5,828 nucleotides of DNA, taken from NCBI GenBank assembly GCA_002436485.1, contig DJMK01000145.1:1-5828 (forward strand). The letters are read 5' to 3'. How positions within the stretch are numbered: position 1 is the stretch's first letter; every line of letters starts with the position of its first letter. Source of the DNA: Proteobacteria bacterium UBA6492 (lineage in GTDB: Bacteria > Pseudomonadota > Gammaproteobacteria > UBA6429 > Thiohalophilaceae). The translations under genes were made by a program, and so were the position numbers. Of the stretch, positions 1 to 4,974 are shown piece by piece. A model generated the notes under the pieces. That model worked only from the letters and a program-made list of their open reading frames with translations. It ran no database searches and had not been told where the DNA came from.

Positions 1-1181
1 CAGACCAGTTTCATGGCCGTGGTCACCCCTTCCTGTGACAGTGCATGCCGCATGGGTGTGAACTCACTGCTGTAGGTAACCACCTCATTACCGAATTGCG
101 CGCGGGCTTCTTGCTCGGTCATTCCAACCGTGCCAGCTGGCGGGTGTGAAAACACCACGGTCGGTATATTGCTGTAATCCACTTTACTATCGCGCTTGTT
201 GGCAAACAGGCGCTCGGCCAGTCTGCGCCCGGCCGCAATGGCAACCGGCGTCAGGGCGGTCTTGCCAGTGATATCACCGATAGCATAAACACCCCTGACA
301 TTGGTATTCTCATACGCGTCAACCGGCACGATGCCATTCGGTAAAATCTTGATACCGGCAGCCTCGAGATTCAGCTGCCTGGTATTGGCTGCACGCCCGA
401 CCGCCCAGATGACCGTGTCGAAACCTGATAACGTTTGCTCATCAACCGAGCTGACATGAATGCCATCCGCAGCCTGCGACAAGGCAGCTACCTGATAGCC
501 GGTATGGATTTTAATGCCCTGTTTTTGCATTTCATCCTGCAGCACCTGGCTCACCATGTTGTCAAAGCGCTCCAGAATACGCCCTTCCATCACGATAATG
601 CTGACCTCTGAACCCAGCGCATTTAACATGCCACTCAACTCAACACCAATGTAACCGCCGCCGATCACTGCCACTTTATTGGGTTGTGTCGCCAGGCGAA
701 AAAAATCATCGGAGGTGATACCAAGTTGCGCACCGGGTACCGGCGGCACAATGGGTTGACCACCGGTCGCAATCACGATGTGATTGGCAGAGTAGTATTC
801 GCCATTCACGACAATGGTGTTGGCATCGGCGAACTGTGCGTAACCTTGCAGGTAATCAATACCACACTCTTCAACATAGCCATTCCAGTACGTATTGATG
901 TTGCTGACATACTGATTTCGTGCCGCAACCAATTTCGACCAGTCTGTTTGTTGCCTGCTGGCTGGAATACCAAAGTCACTGGCATCATCGACGGCATGCG
1001 CAAGTTGTGCCGCATACCACATCACCTTTTTGGGTACACAACCACTATTCACGCAGGTACCACCCATTTTGTTTGCTTCGACGACGGCCACTTTTTTTCC
1101 AAACTGGGCAGCTTTCTCGGCAACTGCCAGGCCGCCACTGCCGCCACCGATCGCGATCAAATCATAATGCTGCTTGTTCAT
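1..1181 (-). CDS. gor: Glutathione-disulfide reductase, glutathione amide reductase (GarA)-like, C-terminus cut off by window edge
   Basis: Cytoplasmic FAD-dependent class I disulfide reductase that regenerates reduced glutathione (or glutathione amide) from its disulfide. I translated 393 codons from ATG 1181 to the edge; the frame is open throughout. Seen: FAD-binding GGGSGG at residues 12-17, the redox disulfide GGTCVNSGCVPKK (C43, C48), IATGG near 150, a second dinucleotide motif GGGYIG at 174-179, a GDITGK-type FAD motif, and the start of the dimerisation domain up to MKLV. By comparison with E. coli Gor (450 residues) about 56 C-terminal residues, including the catalytic His-Glu pair, lie outside the window. 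The start is supported by AGGAG at 1188-1192, six bases upstream. Odd: E22 replaces the Arg that contacts the substrate glycine carboxylate in human GR, and the NADPH-phosphate arginines are replaced by M198 and E204. These changes resemble the NADH-linked glutathione amide reductase GarA of Chromatium gracile, so garA may be the better name. The Prx/Grx neighbour upstream supports this. Confidence 0.95.
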   Translation of the reverse strand, partial: MNKQHYDLIAIGGGSGGLAVAEKAAQFGKKVAVVEANKMGGTCVNSGCVPKKVMWYAAQLAHAVDDASDFGIPASRQQTDWSKLVAARNQYVSNINTYWNGYVEECGIDYLQGYAQFADANTIVVNGEYYSANHIVIATGGQPIVPPVPGAQLGITSDDFFRLATQPNKVAVIGGGYIGVELSGMLNALGSEVSIIVMEGRILERFDNMVSQVLQDEMQKQGIKIHTGYQVAALSQAADGIHVSSVDEQTLSGFDTVIWAVGRAANTRQLNLEAAGIKILPNGIVPVDAYENTNVRGVYAIGDITGKTALTPVAIAAGRRLAERLFANKRDSKVDYSNIPTVVFSHPPAGTVGMTEQEARAQFGNEVVTYSSEFTPMRHALSQEGVTTAMKLV

Positions 1182-1199
1182 ATTCTGCTCCTTTTAGTT

Positions 1200-1231
1200 A
1201 AAAAATGGTGGCCCGGCGCACCGAGCCACCA
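1200..1231 (-). terminator. Intrinsic terminator/attenuator between Prx/Grx and reductase genes
   Basis: On the minus strand, TGGTGGC (1231-1225) pairs with GCCACCA (1212-1206), a 7-bp stem. After one mismatch, three further G-C pairs close a four-base loop. Six T residues follow directly (1205-1200). The T tract ends 18 bases before the reductase ATG, leaving no room for a separate promoter, so it probably lowers rather than abolishes reductase transcription. Confidence 0.75.
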
Positions 1232-1236
1232 AAGAT

Positions 1237-1287
1237 GTCCTCCAAGGGGGTTAGGGAGGGGAGGACGATGTGCATGTGGAATGCACA
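1237..1287 (-). other. Two consecutive stem-loops in the Prx/Grx-reductase spacer
   Basis: TGTGCAT (1269-1275) and ATGCACA (1281-1287) form a 7-bp stem with a 5-base loop, beginning six bases after the Prx/Grx stop codon. GTCCTCC (1237-1243) and GGAGGAC (1260-1266) form a second 7-bp stem with a 16-base loop, C-rich in the minus-strand RNA. Together with the terminator at 1200-1231 they fill the spacer with three hairpins. A role in mRNA stabilisation, processing or attenuation is inference. Confidence 0.6.
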
Positions 1288-1293
1288 GGGGAA

Positions 1294-2037
1294 CTATGCC
1301 GCTTTGGCTGTTGCAAGATACTGCTCCAGGTCTTCTGAGCCACCGATGTATTGACCATTGATGAACACCTGCGGCACTGTTGACTTACCCGAAACCGCGC
1401 GGATAGTCGCTTCGGTATAGTCACGATTCAGAACCAGTTCCTCGTAGTCCAGACCTGCATCGCGCAGCATACCCTTGGCACGTACACAATACTCACAGCC
1501 TTCACGCGTAAAGATGGTGACATCCTTTGGCTTCTCAGCATTAGGTGCAACGTGAGCCAGCATGGTGTCGGCATCGGATACCTCGAACGGATCGCCCGGC
1601 TTGTTTGGCTCAATAAACATCTTTTCAACCACGCCATCTTTCACCAGCATCGAGTAGCGCCATGAACGCTTGCCAAAACCAAGGTCGGCCTTGTCAACCA
1701 GCATACCCATGCCGTCGGTGAATTCACCATTGCCGTCCGGTACAAAGGTGACGTTATCGGCGTGTTGTTCAGCTTTCCACTCGTTCATGACGAATGCGTC
1801 ATTTACCGAGACACAAATCACTTCGTCCACACCGTGTTTCTTGAAAACTGGCGTCAACTGGTTGTAGCGCGGTACATGGGTAGATGAACAGGTCGGGGTA
1901 AACGCGCCGGGCAGTGAAAATACGATCACGGTCTTGCCCTTGAATACCTCATCCGTTGTTACATCAACCCACTCATGGTTACGGCGGGTACGGAAAGTGA
2001 CCTGTGGTACATTTTGTCCTTCATGGTTCTCAAACAT
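1294..2037 (-). CDS. Peroxiredoxin-glutaredoxin hybrid peroxidase (hyPrx5/GarB/PGdx type)
   Basis: Cytoplasmic thiol peroxidase that reduces H2O2 and organic hydroperoxides with glutathione (or glutathione amide) through its own glutaredoxin domain. Seen in the 247-residue product: a Prx5-type domain at about residues 1-165 with SLPGAFTPTC carrying the peroxidatic C50, a second cysteine at C75 and the conserved catalytic Arg region near R127. A glutaredoxin domain at about 172-245 has the active site CEYC (181-184), the cis-Pro motif TVPQVFI and the GG pair that binds glutathione. The length and domain order match the Haemophilus and Chromatium hybrids (about 240-250 residues). The start is taken at 2037, not at the in-frame ATG at 2055, because AGGAGA at 2044-2049 sits six bases before 2037 and would be coding under the longer start. 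MFENHEGQ also matches the family N-terminus as I know it. It lies 31 bases after the DUF2061 gene and 112 bases before the reductase that would recycle its thiol. Confidence 0.96.
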   Translation of the reverse strand: MFENHEGQNVPQVTFRTRRNHEWVDVTTDEVFKGKTVIVFSLPGAFTPTCSSTHVPRYNQLTPVFKKHGVDEVICVSVNDAFVMNEWKAEQHADNVTFVPDGNGEFTDGMGMLVDKADLGFGKRSWRYSMLVKDGVVEKMFIEPNKPGDPFEVSDADTMLAHVAPNAEKPKDVTIFTREGCEYCVRAKGMLRDAGLDYEELVLNRDYTEATIRAVSGKSTVPQVFINGQYIGGSEDLEQYLATAKAA

Positions 2038-2043
2038 AACTTT

Positions 2044-2049
2044 TCTCCT
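2044..2049 (-). promoter_or_regulatory. Ribosome binding site deciding the Prx/Grx start
   Basis: AGGAGA on the minus strand lies six bases before the ATG at 2037. It falls inside the six-codon extension that an ATG at 2055 would add, and the longer start has no comparable site. Confidence 0.85.
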
Positions 2050-2068
2050 GTGCATGAGTTAATAAAAA

Positions 2069-2278
2069 CTAAAACTGTTTTGCGTAGCGGCCTGGCATGT
2101 CCTGTCTCACCGCCTGTCTGCGATTCCAAACCTGTTCGTGTACGTGGTAGGCGATGGTGTTAATGAACGGTTCCACCAGTGCAATCGCACCACCGACCAG
2201 CACACTGCCAGTCATCGCATAGCCCACGGTAAAGGCCACCGTGAAATGCACTGCTGCGAAACTGATTGTCTTGTTCAT
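2069..2278 (-). CDS. Small DUF2061-family membrane protein
   Basis: The function of this family is unknown. The product is 69 residues: MNKTISF, then a hydrophobic stretch at about residues 5-22, a short polar-glycine turn (TGSVLVGG), a second hydrophobic stretch at about 26-44, and the motif AYHVHEQVWNRR followed by a basic tail. The short double-spanning hairpin and the Y-x-x-H-E-x-VW ending are typical of DUF2061 as I know it (usual form YYxHERxWN). A TTG six bases further upstream is rejected as start because GGAGG (2285-2289) would then have no spacing; with ATG 2278 the spacing is six bases. It is the first gene of the inferred peroxide-stress operon, 31 bases ahead of Prx/Grx, directly behind the OxyR-type promoter. 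That gives it a context (membrane-linked oxidative stress response) but no biochemical role. The C-terminal tail (about residues 55-69) has no recognisable feature. Confidence 0.85.
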   Translation of the reverse strand: MNKTISFAAVHFTVAFTVGYAMTGSVLVGGAIALVEPFINTIAYHVHEQVWNRRQAVRQDMPGRYAKQF

Positions 2279-2284
2279 TGCCAA

Positions 2285-2289
2285 CCTCC
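2285..2289 (-). promoter_or_regulatory. Ribosome binding site of the DUF2061 gene
   Basis: GGAGG on the minus strand, six bases before ATG 2278. It excludes the upstream TTG codon at 2284 as the start. Confidence 0.85.
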
Positions 2290-2321
2290 ATTCGTCAGGT
2301 TTTATCTTGGCTTCGGAGGTG

Positions 2322-2350
2322 ATTATCGGGATCTGGGAATAATTGATAAA
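2322..2350 (-). promoter_or_regulatory. Predicted promoter of the DUF2061-Prx/Grx-reductase operon
   Basis: Minus-strand -10 GATAAT (2327-2322, five of six to consensus) and a weak -35 TTTATC (2350-2345, three of six) separated by 17 bases. The predicted start is near 2315, giving a leader of about 37 bases. The poor -35 abuts the last quarter of the OxyR site, as expected for an activator-dependent promoter. Confidence 0.6.
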
Positions 2351-2387
2351 ATCGTTTATTTCTATTTTTTTGATAGTTTTTGACTAT
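2351..2387 (-). promoter_or_regulatory. OxyR operator
   Basis: Read on the minus strand, the four quarter-sites are ATAG (2387-2384), CTAT (2376-2373), ATAG (2365-2362) and CGAT (2354-2351), each separated by exactly seven bases. This is the tetrameric OxyR consensus ATAG-N7-CTAT-N7-ATAG-N7-CTAT with one mismatch in 16 core bases; the spacers are A-rich. Its centre lies about 54 bases upstream of the inferred transcription start. The oxyR gene itself is 1.5 kb upstream on the same strand. Confidence 0.85.
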
Positions 2388-2426
2388 CATTTAAAATGAC
2401 GGGCAGACTAGAATGGATTCATGCTG

Positions 2427-2448
2427 AAAAAGGCCCGGGACAGGCCGG
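2427..2448 (-). terminator. Possible terminator of the cytochrome-porin gene
   Basis: On the minus strand a GC-rich segment with self-complementary GGCC/GGCC (2446-2443 and 2435-2432), or alternatively CCGG/CCGG, is followed directly by five T residues (2431-2427). The stem is only four pairs in either fold, so this is weak by itself; it follows a stronger hairpin at 2455-2488. Confidence 0.4.
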
Positions 2449-2454
2449 CGTGCA

Positions 2455-2488
2455 AGCTACAAGGCCTGTTATTACTGGCCTTGCAGCT
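2455..2488. other. Stem-loop downstream of the cytochrome-porin gene
   Basis: CAAGGCC (2460-2466) pairs with GGCCTTG (2477-2483) around a ten-base loop. After one mismatch AGCT (2455-2458) pairs with AGCT (2485-2488), giving 11 pairs. No T tract follows on either strand, so it is more likely a 3'-end or mRNA-protecting hairpin than a complete terminator; it lies 27 bases past the stop codon. Confidence 0.5.
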
Positions 2489-2515
2489 ACAGGTTGTTAG
2501 TTCGGGAAATAGAGC

Positions 2516-3793
2516 TCAAAAGGCGGCATCGAAGCCAAACAATACATAATTCTCCTGTGTCAGGTGCCCGGTGTAATAGATGCCCGTTTGCGCCTCCTTG
2601 TCGAGGAAATCATAGTTGGCCTCGATGACCCCTTTTACATTACGCATGAAATAATACGAGGCATTGAACGTCAGGCTGTTGATATCAATGCCCTCATACA
2701 CCGTATCGGTGTTATCAAAATCCTCACCATCGGCATAGTTATAGAGAAGTGAATAACTCCATTTTCCACCCGTAACGTAATCAACGCCCACGAACATACC
2801 CAACCACTTGTAGGTGATATTCGGGTCAATAAAACCATCCCATTCATTCCACAGGAATTGGGCGAACCAGGTCGTCTTGTCACCCAGCTTGCCAGACATA
2901 TCTAGCCCAATAATATTTTTGTCAGTATCAAGGCTGCCACTCTCAGTACCAGCCGGGCCGGTGGCATTCTTTTGTTCTCCACTATATGCGAACAACCCCG
3001 TATCTACCGGACCAAGCGCCGTGCCAACGCGTATAAAGGCCGCCTTGTTGTTGTTATTATCAAACAGGTGGTCCGGCCGACGATATCCGGGACTGTTGAT
3101 AGTGACGTTTTCATCAATACCATTGCCATTGACCAGGCCAATACCGACATCAATCGGTCCAAAACCACGGGCAAATATTACGCCACGTTCATAGGTAATA
3201 CCTGCCATACGGTAGGCCATGAAATCCTGGAATGTGAGACGGGTTTCGCGCGGAAACATCAGGTCTGATACCTGGAACTGGCCCAGGGTCATTCCCACGC
3301 CAGTGCCAAACACATCGTCATGCGAAAACCAGGCATCCTCGATGACGGTTTCGCCATTACCACCCTTTTCAGCAAAGATGCCATAAAAATAATACGAGAT
3401 GTGATCTGAAAGTGGTGCACTGGAAATCAGCTTGATCAGGTAAGGCGCCTGGATATCGGTATCGGCTTCAGTCACTTCACCGGTTACCACATCCACTGCT
3501 TCAGCATCACGTCCCTGCACAAAAGCCTGCGCACGAATCGCCAGGGGAATATAGTTCGGTAACGCCAGATCATCATCACCAGTTTTTACAGTGGTATCTT
3601 TCCAGTTAGGCAAGCGATAATTATTTTCCTGGAATTGTTTACCAAAATCATTCAATTTCGGGAACGCGCTATGACAAGTCACACAGCTGATACCGTATTG
3701 CCGCGCAAACAGCGGCGCCGACTCAGCGTTCACTGCATACAATGAAATTACACCAACGACCATAATAGAGAAAATACGAGATAGCAGGTCCAT
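2516..3793 (-). CDS. Monoheme cytochrome-outer-membrane porin fusion (Cyc2-like architecture)
   Basis: Probable outer-membrane electron-transfer protein of 425 residues. Seen: an N-terminal signal peptide (hydrophobic core about residues 7-22, cleavage near VNA-ES or ESA-P), then FARQYGISCVTCH with one c-type heme motif (C37, C40, H41), then AFPKLNDFGKQFQENNYR. From about residue 75 to the end the sequence alternates aromatic/hydrophobic residues with polar Gly/Asn/Asp turns, as in a beta barrel, and ends in Phe (FGFDAAF), the usual last residue of outer-membrane barrels. Known: heme-plus-barrel fusion is the layout of Cyc2, the outer-membrane iron oxidase; related cytochrome-porins of unknown substrate also exist. 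Which group this belongs to I cannot decide. The start at 3793 is supported by AGAGGTGA eight or so bases upstream. It follows oxyR on the same strand after 142 bases that include an FNR-type box. Odd: an NNNN run in a presumed loop. Confidence 0.75.
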   Translation of the reverse strand: MDLLSRIFSIMVVGVISLYAVNAESAPLFARQYGISCVTCHSAFPKLNDFGKQFQENNYRLPNWKDTTVKTGDDDLALPNYIPLAIRAQAFVQGRDAEAVDVVTGEVTEADTDIQAPYLIKLISSAPLSDHISYYFYGIFAEKGGNGETVIEDAWFSHDDVFGTGVGMTLGQFQVSDLMFPRETRLTFQDFMAYRMAGITYERGVIFARGFGPIDVGIGLVNGNGIDENVTINSPGYRRPDHLFDNNNNKAAFIRVGTALGPVDTGLFAYSGEQKNATGPAGTESGSLDTDKNIIGLDMSGKLGDKTTWFAQFLWNEWDGFIDPNITYKWLGMFVGVDYVTGGKWSYSLLYNYADGEDFDNTDTVYEGIDINSLTFNASYYFMRNVKGVIEANYDFLDKEAQTGIYYTGHLTQENYVLFGFDAAF

Positions 3794-3828
3794 AGCAGCA
3801 TCACCTCTGTAAGTACAATGATCGCTTT

Positions 3829-3834
3829 GTAATA
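3829..3834 (-). promoter_or_regulatory. Candidate -10 element of the cytochrome-porin gene
   Basis: TATTAC on the minus strand, within the AT-rich stretch TAATAGTATTAC. The implied transcription start near 3821 would put the FNR-type box about 40 bases upstream, the class II activator position. Neighbouring hexamers (TAGTAT) could serve equally well. Confidence 0.4.
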
Positions 3835-3853
3835 CTATTAATGTTTCGGGTAA

Positions 3854-3867
3854 ATGATTTGGATCAA
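3854..3867 (-). promoter_or_regulatory. FNR/Anr-type box upstream of the cytochrome-porin gene
   Basis: TTGAT-CCAA-ATCAT on the minus strand matches the FNR consensus TTGAT-N4-ATCAA at nine of ten positions. It lies 61 bases upstream of ATG 3793, suitable for oxygen-dependent activation. No FNR gene is in the window, so the regulator is assumed. Confidence 0.5.
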
Positions 3868-3905
3868 CGCTTGGTTGAGTTGCTTCGATTTGAAGCGTTT
3901 GTAGT

Positions 3906-3926
3906 TGATAACCACATTGATTATCA
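3906..3926. repeat. Inverted repeat after oxyR
   Basis: TGATAA (3906-3911) and TTATCA (3921-3926) are perfect inverted arms with a nine-base gap. It starts ten bases past the oxyR stop codon. It lacks a T tract, so it is not a convincing terminator; it may be an operator for the next gene. Confidence 0.4.
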
Positions 3927-3935
3927 CAGTCAGTA

Positions 3936-4892
3936 TTATTTTTTCATACTCGCTTTTTTGCGAATTGATTTGTTCTTAGCTAGTGGCTTAACCGTGTTAG
4001 GTAGATTGGCGACAATGATATCAGCCAGCGCCTGTAACGCCGCCTGTCTTGGAAAGCTATGGCGATATACCAGTGATATACGTCGTGATGCATCAGGCCA
4101 GGTAAGCGGTTGCGCTACTACCCCGCTACCGGTCGTCCATGAACCCTGCATGGCCAGCGCGGGAATCAGCGTAATACCAAAGCCTGCACTGACTAACTGG
4201 ATCAAAGTCTCCAGACTCGCGGCACGCAAATCCGCCATGTCACCCTGAACCTGGCGTTCTTTCAGATGACAAACATCCATCGCCTGCTTGGCAAGGCAAT
4301 GCCCTTCTGCCAATAAAAGCAGGTTTTCCTTGTCGAGATCACGCCGCGTGATCTTTTCCTTCTCGTAAAATGCATGTTCACGCGGATAGGCGACCCAGAA
4401 GGGTTCATCGAACAGCGGCAACGCGTCGAGATCTGGTTCTTCAACTGGTGTTGCCAGTAATGCCACATCAATCTCGTGATTACGCAGTCGTCCCAGCAGC
4501 ACATCAGTCAGTTCTTCTGACAGGACCAACTGCATGCGCGGGTGCTGTTTTTTCAGGGGCAACAGGATTAATGGCATCAGGTAAGGACTCAGGGTGGGAA
4601 TGGCTCCAACTCGCAATGCCCCGGCTAAAGGATCCTGGTGCGCTTGTGCCAGCTGCTGAATCGCATCGGCCTGCTCTATGATCTGACGCGCATACTGCAG
4701 GATAGCCTCACCAACCGGGGTCACTTCTACCGAGCGATTGGTGCGTTCAAAGATGGCTACACCGAGTTCTTCCTCGAGCTTTTTAATCTGGCCACTGAGC
4801 GTCGGTTGACTGACAAAACAGCGCTCGGCCGCCTTGCCGAAGTGATGGGTATCAGCCACCGCTATGATGTACTTGAGGTCACGTAGGTTCAT
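3936..4892 (-). CDS. oxyR: Hydrogen peroxide-sensing LysR-family regulator OxyR
   Basis: Peroxide-responsive LysR-type transcription factor of 318 residues, acting as a DNA-bound tetramer. Seen: an N-terminal winged helix-turn-helix (MNLRDLKYIIAVADTHHFGKAA through SQPTLSGQIKKLEEELG, about residues 1-65), a linker helix, and a LysR effector domain from about residue 90. The redox segment GHCLAKQAMDVC places cysteines at residues 199 and 208, exactly the E. coli OxyR positions of the peroxidatic and disulfide-partner cysteines. ATSLETL and SAGFGITLIPALA-type segments follow as in OxyR. The C-terminus is a Lys-rich tail (KKASMKK) beyond the usual end. No clear Shine-Dalgarno precedes ATG 4892; I keep this start because MNLRDLKY aligns with the family start. 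It is divergent from gpmA across 82 bases containing a partial OxyR-like site, which suggests autoregulation. Its likely target operon starts 1.6 kb downstream on the same strand. Confidence 0.96.
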   Translation of the reverse strand: MNLRDLKYIIAVADTHHFGKAAERCFVSQPTLSGQIKKLEEELGVAIFERTNRSVEVTPVGEAILQYARQIIEQADAIQQLAQAHQDPLAGALRVGAIPTLSPYLMPLILLPLKKQHPRMQLVLSEELTDVLLGRLRNHEIDVALLATPVEEPDLDALPLFDEPFWVAYPREHAFYEKEKITRRDLDKENLLLLAEGHCLAKQAMDVCHLKERQVQGDMADLRAASLETLIQLVSAGFGITLIPALAMQGSWTTGSGVVAQPLTWPDASRRISLVYRHSFPRQAALQALADIIVANLPNTVKPLAKNKSIRKKASMKK

Positions 4893-4902
4893 AATTTCAT
4901 CG

Positions 4903-4939
4903 ATAGGTATATCCGATTATTTAGTTAAAAATAAACGAT
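4903..4939. promoter_or_regulatory. Partial OxyR-like site in the oxyR-gpmA intergenic region
   Basis: On the plus strand ATAG (4903-4906), CGAT (4914-4917), TTAA (4925-4928) and CGAT (4936-4939) are each separated by exactly seven bases. Three quarter-sites fit the OxyR pattern if CGAT is accepted for CTAT, as it occurs in the strong site at 2351-2387; the third does not fit well. The position, 10-47 bases before the oxyR start, suits autorepression. Confidence 0.45.
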
Positions 4940-4974
4940 TTTATATATGGTTTCAAGCGTCGTAGATTAGACAT

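Noticed and set aside
1246..1264. G-quadruplex on the plus strand (GGGGG, GGG, GGGG, GG)
   Set aside because: Only three runs of three or more G; the fourth has two, so at best a weak two-layer structure. The inverted repeat explains the segment better.
684..1361. 225-codon open frame on the plus strand
   Set aside because: It lies antisense to the reductase and runs into the Prx/Grx gene; the minus-strand translation has all family motifs, and this one shows none.
2038..2055. Longer Prx/Grx start at ATG 2055
   Set aside because: The six added codons contain the AGGAGA ribosome binding site for ATG 2037.
2279..2284. TTG start for the DUF2061 gene
   Set aside because: GGAGG would directly touch the TTG; ATG 2278 has six-base spacing.
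2814..3194. 126-codon plus-strand frame inside the cytochrome-porin gene
   Set aside because: Antisense shadow without recognisable domain or ribosome binding site; the opposite strand encodes a coherent signal peptide, heme motif and barrel.
3815..3840. OxyR-like quarter-sites (ATAG, CGAT) just upstream of the cytochrome-porin gene
   Set aside because: The spacing between them is ten bases rather than seven and no further quarter-site fits.
3841..4248. 135-codon plus-strand frame overlapping the oxyR 3' end
   Set aside because: Antisense to conserved OxyR residues and begins inside the regulatory spacer; no family resemblance.
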